Shown here piece after piece: positions 18,021-26,830 of a DNA stretch of 56,076 bases (position 1 is the stretch's first letter; each line of letters opens with the position of its first letter). Source of the DNA: a virus; IMG/VR virus record IMGVR_UViG_3300034093_001920, positions 1 through 56,076 of that record, one strand, 5' to 3'. The notes beneath the pieces were generated by a model. The model did not search any database and had not been told where the DNA came from. It was given only the letters and a program-made list of their open reading frames with translations. The position numbers were made by a program, and so were the translations under genes.

Positions 18021-18843
18021 CGCTAAGAAACGTCCGACACGATTGCTTGGGGACATAGACCGTTTCCTCATCATGCAACCCGCGGGAGACCGTAGCACCA
18101 CGGTGTTGCACCCTTCCGAAATCACCAAGAAGGACTGGTGTAAGCGTTCCTCGTGGTTCCTCCTTCAAGGTGCGCCCAAGAAGCAAGACAAGCACCCCTT
18201 CAAACTTCAGTCAATCTTTGACACGGGACACGCTCTTCACGCTAAGTGGCAGAAGTACTTCCAAGACATGGGAGTACTACACGGTCGTTTCAGCTGCCTT
18301 GCGTGTGACCACATTACTTTTGGGACTTCTCCCGAGGCGTGTGAATCGTGCGGGGCTCCTTCGCGCAAACTTGTGTATGACGAGGTCACTCTGTTTGACA
18401 ACGACCTCCGCATCAAAGGCCACACCGATGGTTGGGTCAAGGGAATTGGTGAAGACACCTTGATTGAGATTAAGACTGTCGGACCTGGAACTCTTCGTAT
18501 GGAAGCTCCGTCCCTGATGCAGGAGGCAGACGGAAACTTCCTCAAAGCATTCAGCAATGTGAACCGACCCTTTGGTCCGCACGTACTTCAGGGGCAGGTG
18601 TACCTTGAGTTGATGAAGCGCATGGGTCACGATGTAAACGAGATTACGTTTATCTACGAACTTAAAGCGGACCAGTCAATGAAAGAGTTTAGCGTCAAGG
18701 CAGACTACGAACTTGTTCGCCACGTGTTTGAAGGCGCTGCGCGTGTCGTTGAAGCAATCGAGTCTGGCGAGGTGCTAGACTGTAGCAACAACCCTGGGGG
18801 CACCTGCTCTCAGTGTGATTCTTACAAAGAAGGGGATATCTAA
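17983..18843 (+). CDS. Cas4/RecB-like nuclease with Fe-S cysteines and inserted zinc finger
   Basis: The PD-(D/E)XK active site is seen as H83, D149 (IKGHTDGW) and E162-x-K164 (LIEIKTV). C53 together with C267, C275 and C278 (CSNNPGGTCSQC) match the four cysteines that hold a [4Fe-4S] cluster in Cas4/AddB-like nucleases. Between them, C105, C108, C120 and C123 form an extra zinc finger. AGGAGGGG precedes the ATG, which overlaps WhiB. There is no CRISPR array, so a role in phage recombination or end processing is likely. Confidence 0.8.
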   Translation: MVVQSKDLKNFLDAKKRPTRLLGDIDRFLIMQPAGDRSTTVLHPSEITKKDWCKRSSWFLLQGAPKKQDKHPFKLQSIFDTGHALHAKWQKYFQDMGVLHGRFSCLACDHITFGTSPEACESCGAPSRKLVYDEVTLFDNDLRIKGHTDGWVKGIGEDTLIEIKTVGPGTLRMEAPSLMQEADGNFLKAFSNVNRPFGPHVLQGQVYLELMKRMGHDVNEITFIYELKADQSMKEFSVKADYELVRHVFEGAARVVEAIESGEVLDCSNNPGGTCSQCDSYKEGDI

Positions 18844-19121
18844 TGCAGGAGACATCAAAGGCCGCAGAACGCAGCCTGAACAAGAAGACCATTGAGGTGG
18901 TCCGACAGAACATCTACATGATTCTCAAGTCCAAGCCGATGGTTGACTGGGACATGATTGACAAGTACCGCACTCGTAAGCGTGCACCCAAGGCATCGAC
19001 CAGCGGTCTTCGTAGCCGTCGTGCGGAACTCGTGCGCATGGGCCTTGTAAAAGACAGCGGAAAGCGCGCCAAGCTTCGTTCGGGCCGCTACGCCATTGTG
19101 TGGGAAGCGGTGAAGAAGTAA
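18843..19121 (+). CDS. small winged-helix-like basic protein
   Basis: The 92-residue basic protein (TSGLRSRRAELVRMGLVKDSGKRAKLRSGRYAIVWEAV) has the helix, helix, wing order of a DNA-binding winged helix. It is coupled to the Cas4-like gene by TAATG. It probably binds DNA; the target is unknown. Confidence 0.6.
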   Translation: MQETSKAAERSLNKKTIEVVRQNIYMILKSKPMVDWDMIDKYRTRKRAPKASTSGLRSRRAELVRMGLVKDSGKRAKLRSGRYAIVWEAVKK

Positions 19122-19342
19122 TGGAACACGACCACGACCACGCAGGAGAATCAATCTGGCAAGTAGCCTGGGAAATCTTTAGTGACCCAGGCCACATTCT
19201 TGCAGAGTTGGGGTGGACAATCATTCAGGACGGGTTGTTCGTAGCTGTACTGTACGGAATTGTCTTCAAGAAGATGATTCTTCCCAAGTTGCGCAAAGAC
19301 ATCCACCGCGAAATTGACGAAGAACACGGAATCGAGCACTAA
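19121..19342 (+). CDS. small single-pass membrane protein with His-rich N-terminus
   Basis: The start MEHDHDHAGES is His/Asp-rich and may bind metal. One hydrophobic segment (IIQDGLFVAVLYGIVF) is followed by a basic stretch (KKMILPKLRKDIHREI), giving one probable membrane helix. It overlaps both neighbours. Function unknown. Confidence 0.6.
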   Translation: MEHDHDHAGESIWQVAWEIFSDPGHILAELGWTIIQDGLFVAVLYGIVFKKMILPKLRKDIHREIDEEHGIEH

Positions 19343-19806
19343 TGAGCGTTATCAGCACCATTGCCTCTGACTGGGGACTGGACTTTACCAAACCTGACCT
19401 TGAACAGGTCCAGATGCCTGCTGATATCACGATGTTGTCGTCCGAGCAGTTAGCCGAGAAGTTTACTCAGCTGACTGCTTGGGCGGACTACATTGCTTCA
19501 CAACTTGCTGTTGCACAGATTGAAGAACGAGCAGCACAACGCTCGCTGGATGTTGCCGAGAACAAGCTTCTTGTTAAGTTGATGGCCTCAGCAGGTCGCG
19601 GAGACCGCATTACCTTGGTAAAAGCGCAGGTATCCGTGGATGATACGGTTCTTGCACTTGCTCAGACCGCCGAAGAAAAGTACGCTTACCGCAAACTTGT
19701 TGAGATGATGCTCAACAACCACGAGCGGGACCTGCAGTTGGTCAGCCGTGAAATCACTCGTCGCACCAATGACCAGCGTGCAAACCGAAAGGACTACGGA
19801 ATCTAA
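19342..19806 (+). CDS. coiled-coil hypothetical protein
   Basis: The 154-residue protein is almost fully helical from residue ~30 (SSEQLAEKFTQLTAWADYI... to the end), with heptad-like spacing and a basic C-terminus (RRTNDQRANRKDYGI). No catalytic motif. It may be a recombination or structural accessory. Confidence 0.6.
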   Translation: MSVISTIASDWGLDFTKPDLEQVQMPADITMLSSEQLAEKFTQLTAWADYIASQLAVAQIEERAAQRSLDVAENKLLVKLMASAGRGDRITLVKAQVSVDDTVLALAQTAEEKYAYRKLVEMMLNNHERDLQLVSREITRRTNDQRANRKDYGI

Positions 19807-20228
19807 TGGGATTTACTGAAGATGAGTTTTACCGAACCCCCATGGGGAAAAATGACGAAGAGTGGGTACAAGACTTCCTTTCGGGCAGGTTCCTCAATAA
19901 AGGTAAGCCCGTAGAGCGGTCTGAAGACGAGCAGTTTCGTGCAATTTCTGGTGAGTACTACGAGTACCTCCACAACATTCTTGCCGAGAAGCAACAGGAT
20001 TACGGTCCCCTGAACATCGCCCTTGCTCCTGGAGGGCCCCTCAACGGTCTTCTCGTGCGCATGAACGATAAGTTGCAGAGACTCATTAACTTGACATATA
20101 ACCCTACGGGCAAGCCCAACAACGAGGCTATCGCGGATTCTTACGCAGACCTCGCCAACTACTGTGTTATTTCCATGATGGTTTTGGACGGGGTGTGGAA
20201 GGGAGTTCCTGAGGAGTATCTCCCGTGA
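19806..20228 (+). CDS. nucleotide-modification-associated domain 1 (DUF1599)-like protein
   Basis: The segment EKQQDYGPLNIALAPGG, then GLLVRMNDKLQRLINL and NEAIADSYADLANYCVI, follows the pattern of the Nmad1/DUF1599 family, a helical fold related to MazG-like nucleotide enzymes and often found near phage DNA-modification genes. The substrate is unknown. Relevance to the base-modification-like genes at 29.6-32.5 kb is an inference. Confidence 0.7.
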   Translation: MGFTEDEFYRTPMGKNDEEWVQDFLSGRFLNKGKPVERSEDEQFRAISGEYYEYLHNILAEKQQDYGPLNIALAPGGPLNGLLVRMNDKLQRLINLTYNPTGKPNNEAIADSYADLANYCVISMMVLDGVWKGVPEEYLP

Positions 20229-20776
20229 AGGAATTCTATCGCCTGACCGTCCAGGAAGAAGCCCTTGCAGCCCGCGTAGGGTGGGAACGCCAACTCCCAA
20301 TGCTTGGTCAGCCCGAACGTAACCGCAATTACAGTGAAGGTGACATCTGGGAAGCGTGGCAGCACATGATTTGTGCAGCTTCTGAGATTGCCGCAGCGCG
20401 TATGCTGGGGATGGACAACTTCGAGCCCCACGCCAATACTTTCAAGACTAAACTCGACATCCCTGGGTATGAAGTTCGATACTCGTTTACTAAAAAGGGG
20501 CGGTCAGAGGGCGAAAAGTGGTCTTTGAGATTTAATCCCAAAGTAGATGACCCTAACCAGGTGTACATCCTTATTGCGGGCGGACCCGAGACCAAGAACC
20601 GACGCGATGAGACCACTAACTACGAAGGTCCCGCTTTCTTTTCTCTCGGATGGATGCGGGGAAGTGACTGTTTTACGGATGAGTTCGTAGCTCCTTACGG
20701 ACAGAACAACTATTCTGTTCCCTGCGACAAGCTCAACCCCATGTCAACACTCCCCATCATGGAAGACTCAAAATGA
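20225..20776 (+). CDS. hypothetical protein, possible PD-(D/E)XK-like fold
   Basis: The 183-residue protein starts with GTG overlapping the previous TGA. A helix ([15 protein letters not shown]), [13 protein letters not shown] and QVYILIAGG have the order of a restriction-endonuclease-like core (Glu, Asp, E-x-[KR]). The signature is weak. It sits among nuclease genes. No firm function. Confidence 0.55.
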   Translation: MKEFYRLTVQEEALAARVGWERQLPMLGQPERNRNYSEGDIWEAWQHMICAASEIAAARMLGMDNFEPHANTFKTKLDIPGYEVRYSFTKKGRSEGEKWSLRFNPKVDDPNQVYILIAGGPETKNRRDETTNYEGPAFFSLGWMRGSDCFTDEFVAPYGQNNYSVPCDKLNPMSTLPIMEDSK

Positions 20777-21405
20777 GCCCCAGAAAATGTTCTTTTGACG
20801 GATGTGAACGGCGGTTTTATTCGCAAGACCTTTGCCAAGCACACTATCAACAGTCGAAGCGCATAGGAGAGGTAACTGAGTTGTCCAGTAACCGCACAAA
20901 AGACACGAAAACATGTGTAGAAGAAAACTGTGCAGAAAACGTTTACTTTAGTCGCCTTTGCACCGAGCACCACTCCGTCAAACAAGCGGATAGCCCATGC
21001 TCATTTGATGGGTGTGACCGAATTGCCACGTCTAAATCCCTGTGTAAAACACACTACGGACAATTAAACGCAGGCAAAGACCTTACTCCAATACGTAAGT
21101 ATGACTCGTCACAGCCGTACGTCACCAAGGCTGGGTATGTTCTTATCTCAATGAATGGAGAGCAGATTACCGAGCACCGACTTGTTATGGAACAACATCT
21201 TGGTCGTCCCCTTAAGTCAGGCGAGAATGTTCACCACAAGAACCGCCGACGTGATGATAATCGTATTGAAAACCTGGAACTATGGTCTCAGCATCAACCG
21301 CGCGGAGCTCGAGTAGAGGATTTGCTAGAAGACGCTGTTTACGTTCTTTCCACTTACGGAGAACAATACTGGGGAAAGGATGATAGTGCCCCCGAAGATG
21401 AGTAA
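20773..21405 (+). CDS. HNH homing-type endonuclease with three zinc-finger repeats
   Basis: Three repeats of a C-x4-C-x10-11-C-x2-H pattern ([10 protein letters not shown]...LCQAH, CVEENC...[15 protein letters not shown]...LCKTH) precede an HNH domain, [16 protein letters not shown] then [20 protein letters not shown]. This is the layout of free-standing phage homing endonucleases. It overlaps the genes on both sides by a few bases, so if mobile it is well settled. Confidence 0.85.
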   Translation: MSPRKCSFDGCERRFYSQDLCQAHYQQSKRIGEVTELSSNRTKDTKTCVEENCAENVYFSRLCTEHHSVKQADSPCSFDGCDRIATSKSLCKTHYGQLNAGKDLTPIRKYDSSQPYVTKAGYVLISMNGEQITEHRLVMEQHLGRPLKSGENVHHKNRRRDDNRIENLELWSQHQPRGARVEDLLEDAVYVLSTYGEQYWGKDDSAPEDE

Positions 21406-21988
21406 CCCCAAGGTATTTGGAAAAGCGTTAGCACGCGGGACTAAGGTAGCGGTAGGGATTGACCAGTCGTTAACTGGTTTTGCGGTATCCGTAATCAATC
21501 TAGATAATCCAACGGACCATTTAACTTTGGTCTATAAAAGCCCGTACAACGGAGTTCAGCGCCTGTCGGATATCCAACAGTTTTTGCACAGTGAAATTAC
21601 ATCTCTTATGGACGACGGATGCAAAATAGCTGACATTGCTATGGAAGGAACTGTTTTAGCCAGCCACGCAGCCCTAGTTCTCGGAGAATTATCTGCCACA
21701 GTAAAGCTTGAGTTGTTTTTCTCTTTTGCTGGACACGCAAAGCACTTGCGAACCCCGCTGCTAGTTCCTCCCATGACCCTGAAGAAGTACGCTACGGGCA
21801 AGGGAACCTCCAAGAAGCAGGAGATGCTCATGCAGATTTACAAGCGTTGGCACGTAGAGTTTAATGACGACAACGCCGCGGATGCCTACGCCCTTGCCCG
21901 ATTAGCGGGAGGAATAGCAATAGACGCCATTGAAAAGGCAGTTGTAGAGCAAATCAAAGACCCAAAGTTCAGGGATACAATCCTTTAG
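21380..21988 (+). CDS. RuvC-like Holliday junction resolvase
   Basis: Catalytic acids are seen at D28 ([10 protein letters not shown]), E89 (AMEGTV) and D164/D168 ([14 protein letters not shown]), the RuvC/RNase H pattern. At about 200 residues it fits phage RuvC-like resolvases. The start is uncertain: ATG 21380 touches its GGAAAGG, GTG 21386 has better spacing and ATG 21398 is also in frame. It could resolve replication or recombination junctions before packaging. Confidence 0.8.
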   Translation: MIVPPKMSNPKVFGKALARGTKVAVGIDQSLTGFAVSVINLDNPTDHLTLVYKSPYNGVQRLSDIQQFLHSEITSLMDDGCKIADIAMEGTVLASHAALVLGELSATVKLELFFSFAGHAKHLRTPLLVPPMTLKKYATGKGTSKKQEMLMQIYKRWHVEFNDDNAADAYALARLAGGIAIDAIEKAVVEQIKDPKFRDTIL

Positions 21989-22047
21989 ATACCCCTGTAC
22001 CATTGGTTATGAGGCGGGCGGACCCCTAATAATAAGGAATACCCCTC

Positions 22048-22335
22048 GTGACTAACATCGAAACACCAGCAGAAGAACAGTTTCTCCGCGTAAGCGCGAG
22101 TTCTAATCCACAATCCGTTGCATCCGCAATTGCACACGCAGTCTACGATACTCGCTCAGTCAAACTGCGCGCAGTAGGCGCGGGAGCGGTAAACCAATCG
22201 GTAAAGGCCATTGCCATTGCCCGTGGTTACGTCGCTCCCCGAGGTTTTGACCTCAGTTGCGTACCTGGATTTACAACGATTGATTCACGCGAAGGCGAGA
22301 TTAGCGCCATCGTGTTCACCGTGACATCCAGCTAA
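22048..22335 (+). CDS. SpoVS-like protein
   Basis: The sequence LRVSASSNPQSVASAIA, VGAGAVNQSVKAIAIARG and YVAPRGFDL closely follows SpoVS, a small Alba-fold protein of spore formers. It starts at GTG after AATAAGG and covers the whole domain. In bacteria SpoVS affects sporulation and may bind nucleic acid. A phage copy could modulate host DNA or RNA. It begins a new group after a 59-nt gap. Confidence 0.85.
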   Translation: MTNIETPAEEQFLRVSASSNPQSVASAIAHAVYDTRSVKLRAVGAGAVNQSVKAIAIARGYVAPRGFDLSCVPGFTTIDSREGEISAIVFTVTSS

Positions 22336-22349
22336 ATTACACGTACTCT
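22322..22349 (+). promoter_or_regulatory. possible promoter for the 22.4-kb block
   Basis: TGACAT (22322-22327), 16 nt, TACTCT (22344-22349), followed by TAAGGAG and the ATG at 22374. The TACTCT hexamer and spacing resemble other promoters proposed here. Weak evidence. Confidence 0.35.
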
Positions 22350-22373
22350 AGAAGTAAGAGTAAGGAGTTCCCA

Positions 22374-22823
22374 ATGGCAAATTGGGCAAGTATTGGTCAC
22401 GGGATGCGCCGCCGTATGGGTGCACCGTCGAGCCACCATGAAGCGGCAGGAGCCAACATGACACGTCAGCACTACACCTCAGACGAAGCCTACGAGCTTG
22501 CCTCGCAGCAGTCCTCTTCGCGTATCCCCATGGGTGACGACGCGTACATGGGTTCTGGTCAGAACGATGAGTTCAGCCCCGAGCAGTTCCAAGGAACTCT
22601 CGTCCCCAAGCAAAGCACGCAGTCGATGGACCCCACCGCAGGTGGTAAGGCCAACCGCGTAAACATTGAGCGAATCGGTGCAACGTACCGTGTTACTGCT
22701 GGTGTTGCAGGTCTGGTTGACCCCACATTCGGTCCCACGCAGTCCAGCGGACGCATTGTTCCCTCGGTCCACGGTCGTAACACCATGGACTTCCAGAGCG
22801 CTGAGGAAAGCTCCTACCTCTAA
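22374..22823 (+). CDS. hypothetical protein of the 22-30 kb block
   Basis: This 149-residue polar protein (MANWASIGHGMRRRMG, then a Ser/Gln-rich and Gly-rich sequence ending GRNTMDFQSAEESSYL) has no recognised domain and looks partly disordered. C-ending codons dominate. Upstream AGGAG is good. It may be a virion-associated protein. Confidence 0.6.
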   Translation: MANWASIGHGMRRRMGAPSSHHEAAGANMTRQHYTSDEAYELASQQSSSRIPMGDDAYMGSGQNDEFSPEQFQGTLVPKQSTQSMDPTAGGKANRVNIERIGATYRVTAGVAGLVDPTFGPTQSSGRIVPSVHGRNTMDFQSAEESSYL

Positions 22824-22832
22824 GGAGTAACC

Positions 22833-23111
22833 ATGGGACTCTTGTCCTTCCAGCACCAGACTGGTCAGCAGTACTTGGGTAAAGCAATGAACTCGGGTAT
22901 CGACGTTCCTGGCGGCGGCGGTTACAACGACGCAACTAGCGCAACTCTTCAGGACGACCGACCTTTAGCCCTGTCAGCAACGACAATGGGTTCATTTGGA
23001 GCAGGAACTTCTTGGCGAAGCAAGCACATTGGTCTAAAAGGTATTCAAAAGGGTAACGTCGGTTCGACAATTAACTTTAATACTAATCAAGTTGACCCGA
23101 ACGTAAGGTAA
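22833..23111 (+). CDS. 92-residue Gly/Asn-rich hypothetical protein
   Basis: The sequence is rich in Gly, Ser and Asn with few charged residues (VPGGGGYNDATSATL, SFGAGTSWRSKH). AAGGAG precedes the ATG. It resembles small structural proteins but is not recognised. Confidence 0.55.
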   Translation: MGLLSFQHQTGQQYLGKAMNSGIDVPGGGGYNDATSATLQDDRPLALSATTMGSFGAGTSWRSKHIGLKGIQKGNVGSTINFNTNQVDPNVR

Positions 23112-23115
23112 GCAG

Positions 23116-23886
23116 ATGCCCGCAAACTTTCCCGACATGTTCCAAGGAGCACAGTTTGGTCGCGATGGAAACGTTCCCTTTGCAGCCCAGGGAGCTCAGT
23201 ACTACGCAAATATCCACATGGGTCAAGTTCGCGACGCCGAAGATATCCGTCGCTCCGTAGTCAACATTCACCAAGCCAAAGACATCAGCCGCGCCTACCA
23301 GGCAGCGCCAACGTATCAGCCTGAAGCCGAACAACACTGGCGTAAACTTGCCGAGGAAACAAAGCACCAGTTTGACTTTCTTACAGGTTCCGAGCGCCGC
23401 GGAGGACTTGGGGTAGACGTTGAGGTCCACCCCAATGACCCGTATGTTAAGTTCTCGGGAGCACCTGACCCCCACGGTATGATGGTTGACCTTAACCAGA
23501 ACCGCCGAGTAAAGGTTCTTGCTACCGCCACAACGGGAAGCCACCCGTTCTTATCAAACGACGAGAACGACATGTTTCGCGCAATTCACGATGTGTTTGG
23601 TCACGCAGCAACAGGACGCCCATTTGACCCGCACGGCGAAGAAGCAGCCTACCGCAGCCACGCCTCGATGTTTTCTCCTGAAGCCCGCATCGCAATGGCG
23701 GCAGAAACTCGCGGTCAAAACTCTGTCAACAACTTTGGCGGTCTTCCTCGTGGCGAATATGCCGAGCAAAAGGTCGCAATTATTCCTAACATTAACGACG
23801 TTATGCCAATCACTAACCCGCACCAATTCAACGTGGCGCAGGTACAGGCACGACGGTCGATGCGGTATGCCTTCGGAAGGAGCTAG
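23116..23886 (+). CDS. candidate metalloprotein with HDxxGH...E motif
   Basis: The C-terminal half contains MFRAIHDVFGHAATG (H158, H163), GEEAAYRSHASMFS and AAETRGQNS (E198), a pattern of His and Glu that could bind zinc like a zincin peptidase. I recall this pattern from phage and conjugative-element polyvalent proteins but cannot name the family. The N-terminal ~90 residues are polar. Protease activity is only a suggestion. Confidence 0.6.
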   Translation: MPANFPDMFQGAQFGRDGNVPFAAQGAQYYANIHMGQVRDAEDIRRSVVNIHQAKDISRAYQAAPTYQPEAEQHWRKLAEETKHQFDFLTGSERRGGLGVDVEVHPNDPYVKFSGAPDPHGMMVDLNQNRRVKVLATATTGSHPFLSNDENDMFRAIHDVFGHAATGRPFDPHGEEAAYRSHASMFSPEARIAMAAETRGQNSVNNFGGLPRGEYAEQKVAIIPNINDVMPITNPHQFNVAQVQARRSMRYAFGRS

Positions 23887-23889
23887 CCC

Positions 23890-24411
23890 ATGACGGGAAT
23901 GTCTCCTTCACAGAACTGGCAATCCCTTGGCGGTAACGGTTTCAACGGTTACAACAACCAAGGTGGATTCGGTGGTCCAGTAGCGCGTGGTGAACTTGAC
24001 GGTATCCGTATGGGTATTGGAAGCGTGCCTTCCGCCGAGTACCCTGACGGATACCTCGGAACCATGCGCAGCCGCCGCGATGACCGCCTGTTGGACAGCA
24101 TCAAGAATCGTGTCGGACAGAAGTCGTACCAGCGCGGTGTCCACAAGGGTGAGCGTGTTGAGGCGTCTGCATACTTTTGGTCACCTGACTTTAACTCTCA
24201 GAGTGGTATCAAGCGCCAGATGAAGTCTAAGTTGGTCAATGTAAACGGTGTTAACGTCTGGATGCAACCCCGTAGCGCACCTCGTATCGACCTTGTGCCC
24301 GCACCTCACCTTGTCAACGACGGTAAGGCGAACACTGTGGCAAACAGTCCCGCAGAGTTTAACGTGCAGCGTGCCAGCCACATGGCGTACCTCAAGCCTG
24401 TTTGGGGATAG
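23890..24411 (+). CDS. hypothetical protein with SPSQNW-type N-terminus
   Basis: The 173-residue protein starts MTGMSPSQNWQSLGG, then a Gly/Asn-rich stretch and a basic middle (RSRRDDRLLDSIKNRVGQKSYQRG). The N-terminal SPSQNW echoes the SPSQF start of the ParB-like protein at 51188. No domain recognised; probably virion-related or DNA-binding. Confidence 0.55.
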   Translation: MTGMSPSQNWQSLGGNGFNGYNNQGGFGGPVARGELDGIRMGIGSVPSAEYPDGYLGTMRSRRDDRLLDSIKNRVGQKSYQRGVHKGERVEASAYFWSPDFNSQSGIKRQMKSKLVNVNGVNVWMQPRSAPRIDLVPAPHLVNDGKANTVANSPAEFNVQRASHMAYLKPVWG

Positions 24412-24413
24412 CC

Positions 24414-25088
24414 ATGGCGTACATTTCTACCGACGTTTTTGCACAAAAGCTTACTGACAAAGGCAAAAAAGTATGGGCTCCCGAGATTGCTGCTGAAGCG
24501 TTTCCTTCCCATGTCGAAAACATCATCCGTAAGAGTGAGGCAGCTACGCCTGCCGACCGTAAACACGGAGAAATGTGGTATCGAGACGCTCACATCCAGT
24601 CTTTTGCTGTCGGACAGGGAAACATTGAACGGGGAGCGGGAATTATTGCCGCATTATCGCCGCGTGCCCCGTGGGATGACAACATCGCCGCCGCTCGCCG
24701 TCTCTCTCAAACAGGGGAATCCTGGGAAAAGCACACTTTGCACGCGCAAGACAAGGGTCAGGTTGCTGTCCAAAACGCCAAAGCACTTCGAATTCTTGCG
24801 GGTGAGCATCCGTTAGACGTTCTCGGAGGCATGAAAGAGCGTTCTTTTTACCACAATATTCTTGACCCAGAGAACCCAGAGCACATTACTATTGACAAGC
24901 ACGCCCACGATATTGCTATGGGAATCCCGCAAGGAGTCCGCCGCACCATTCCAGAACTTGGATTAGGTGCTAAGGGTCGATACCAGCACTTTTCCGACGC
25001 GTACCGCGCTGCTGCGGACGCGTCTGGATTTGTTATCCCGAACGTCCTTCAAGCAACCACGTGGGTCGCCCACCGAGAGGGTCGATAA
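24414..25088 (+). CDS. conserved phage protein of unknown function
   Basis: The 224-residue protein has segments GAGIIAALSPRAPWDDNIAAARRL, ITIDKHAHDIAMG and VLQATTWVAHREGR. I recall this set from other actinophage proteins; its helical pattern slightly resembles HhH DNA glycosylases, but the catalytic lysine or aspartate is not evident. ATG 24414 is the chosen start; the previous gene ends at 24411. Confidence 0.6.
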   Translation: MAYISTDVFAQKLTDKGKKVWAPEIAAEAFPSHVENIIRKSEAATPADRKHGEMWYRDAHIQSFAVGQGNIERGAGIIAALSPRAPWDDNIAAARRLSQTGESWEKHTLHAQDKGQVAVQNAKALRILAGEHPLDVLGGMKERSFYHNILDPENPEHITIDKHAHDIAMGIPQGVRRTIPELGLGAKGRYQHFSDAYRAAADASGFVIPNVLQATTWVAHREGR

Positions 25089-25450
25089 TGCCACAGTCAG
25101 TTGATGGAGTATACGACTACACCAAGCCATGGCGTGGTACAGAGCCGTCAGACGTCGTACAAAAGCGGTGGACGTACGCTGGTCCGTGGGCGTCTAACGA
25201 AGAACGCCTTACACAGCAAGCAATTGCGGTAGGAACGCTGACCGCTTCACAGATTCAGGAGATGGTTCGCCCCAATCTCCCACAGATTCGGTTGTTTCCC
25301 GACCGATTTGGGTACGGAGACCGTACTCAACCCACAATCGAGGATGTTGTATCCGCAGACCGCGTGTACATGGAGCCTCGAGTTTCTTGGTACTCAGGCG
25401 GAGTTGGAGACTTCTCTGGTTCCAGCCGCAATAGTTTGCAGGATATCTAA
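25088..25450 (+). CDS. 120-residue hypothetical protein
   Basis: It begins MPQSVDGVYDYTKPWRG at an ATG overlapping the previous stop. It contains a short helical stretch (EERLTQQAIAVGTLTASQIQEMV) and a Gly/Ser-rich end. No family recognised; coupled to the surrounding block. Confidence 0.6.
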   Translation: MPQSVDGVYDYTKPWRGTEPSDVVQKRWTYAGPWASNEERLTQQAIAVGTLTASQIQEMVRPNLPQIRLFPDRFGYGDRTQPTIEDVVSADRVYMEPRVSWYSGGVGDFSGSSRNSLQDI

Positions 25451-25632
25451 TGAACCCAGTCCCAAATCGCGCCCCGAAGTACGTTCCAGTTCGTAATGAA
25501 GAACTTCACCGTGCCATGCTAGAATTGAGGCAGGGCAGCCGTACATCCCCACAGGATACGGACAAAAATCGTAACAACAGAACGCGCAAAGCATCAAAGC
25601 GCTCTGCGATTAAAGAAAGCATGGATAGCTGA
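25450..25632 (+). CDS. 60-residue basic hypothetical protein
   Basis: A basic, Arg/Lys/Asn-rich small protein (DKNRNNRTRKASKRSAIK), coupled by TAATG on the upstream side and TGATG downstream. Could bind nucleic acid. Unknown. Confidence 0.55.
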   Translation: MNPVPNRAPKYVPVRNEELHRAMLELRQGSRTSPQDTDKNRNNRTRKASKRSAIKESMDS

Positions 25633-26036
25633 TGAAGAAGATTTTAGGAGCACGTCTCGACACTGTTGTCGACCCAGTAAATGATTCGGACTGGTTTGGA
25701 CAGGAAGAACGTGAGTCGTACCCTATGTCGTCGGAACTTCACGCAGGAATGGCCCAGTACATCGGTGCTCTTCGCGCAGAGTGGTCAAACCCTAACAACG
25801 GTGCTTACGTTGCTGCCCAGCATGACCTTCGTTCTGCTGACACATCTGTTCGCGCAAGCGTAGAGGCCCACGCCAAGGGAGACTTCCATCTAGCGACTCA
25901 GCACCTCGAAGCCGCCGCGCTTCGTATTGAGTCCGCAGACTCTAAAGCCAACGCTGAAAGCCCCGCACTTCGCGGAGTTGAGCCAATCCACGCTGTAGTA
26001 GCGGCGTACAAGCACAAGGTCAAGGACTACATCTAA
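25632..26036 (+). CDS. helical repeat-domain protein (family A of the block)
   Basis: The 134-residue protein has a helix-rich domain with VEAHAKGDFHLATQHLEAAALRIESAD. Similar helical patterns with a H/A-rich GDxxxAxxHL element occur at 26505 and twice in 27055, suggesting one duplicated domain. No catalytic motif. Function unknown. Confidence 0.6.
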   Translation: MKKILGARLDTVVDPVNDSDWFGQEERESYPMSSELHAGMAQYIGALRAEWSNPNNGAYVAAQHDLRSADTSVRASVEAHAKGDFHLATQHLEAAALRIESADSKANAESPALRGVEPIHAVVAAYKHKVKDYI

Positions 26037-26236
26037 TGGACCTCGATGGCGGCGGATACACTCTCGACTTACAGGCACAGAAAATAGCAGAAAATGCTAT
26101 CCTGTATAGAGGTTCTGCCCCATGCCCCATGTGCGGAATCATCATGGACCCAGTGAAATACATGTACAGCCGTGGGTTGTGCGAACCCTGCGATAACGAC
26201 CGCAGGACCAAGCGGTTGAAAGGACGAATCGTCTAA
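26036..26236 (+). CDS. small zinc-ribbon protein
   Basis: CPMCGIIMDPVKYMYSRGLCEPC gives a four-cysteine zinc ribbon in the C-terminal half of a 66-residue basic protein. Coupled to both neighbours. A nucleic-acid or protein adaptor is possible. Confidence 0.6.
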   Translation: MDLDGGGYTLDLQAQKIAENAILYRGSAPCPMCGIIMDPVKYMYSRGLCEPCDNDRRTKRLKGRIV

Positions 26237-26505
26237 TGGTTAAGACAGCAGTCGGAGGCATGGAGCCCGAAGACCCGCGCATGCACCCAAACGCCGAGGC
26301 ATACCTAAAGCGCAACACAGTTGACCGACGTTTTGGTCGTACAGGGATGAACGTTGAGCGCGTGTACCCTAGCGGTGCATACCGCATTGGGCACAATGAT
26401 GCGCCCTACGAGTCAAACAAAGATTACTACGGTTACCCCAAGCGCGAGGCAATGGACGTCCACGCCAAGTACCTCCGCAACAAGTACCCTCGAGGTGAAT
26501 ACTGA
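26236..26505 (+). CDS. 89-residue hypothetical protein
   Basis: A polar, Tyr/Arg-rich protein (NDAPYESNKDYYGYPKREAMDVHAKYLRNKYPRGEY) with no recognised domain; coupled to neighbours by TAATG and TGATG overlaps. Confidence 0.55.
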   Translation: MVKTAVGGMEPEDPRMHPNAEAYLKRNTVDRRFGRTGMNVERVYPSGAYRIGHNDAPYESNKDYYGYPKREAMDVHAKYLRNKYPRGEY

Positions 26506-26828
26506 TGAACGAACACCACCAAGATATGATTGACCTCGCCAATGATGTCGATGATATTGCAGAGCGACAGGACCTTGACCAGCCCATTCGCGGTCAGTTC
26601 CGTAAAGCCAACAGCGACGCAATGGGTGCAATCTTTGACTCGCACGACCACCACGAGAATGGGAATACGCAAGCCGCCCATGCAGGTCTTCTTGTCGCTG
26701 CTCGACACGTTATTAACTCCGCAAAGCTGGTTGAAGGTGCTGCAGGATACCGCATCCCCGAGCTTGCAGGTATAAAGAACAACGCTGAAATTTACGCAAA
26801 CCAATACAAGAATGCATTTAGGAGCTAA
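26505..26828 (+). CDS. helical repeat-domain protein (second copy)
   Basis: The 107-residue protein MNEHHQDMIDLANDVDDIAE... is all-helical and shares the pattern DSHDHHENGNTQAAHAGLLVAARHV with 25632 and 27055. It looks like a single stand-alone copy of that domain. Function unknown. Confidence 0.6.
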   Translation: MNEHHQDMIDLANDVDDIAERQDLDQPIRGQFRKANSDAMGAIFDSHDHHENGNTQAAHAGLLVAARHVINSAKLVEGAAGYRIPELAGIKNNAEIYANQYKNAFRS

Positions 26829-26830
26829 TC

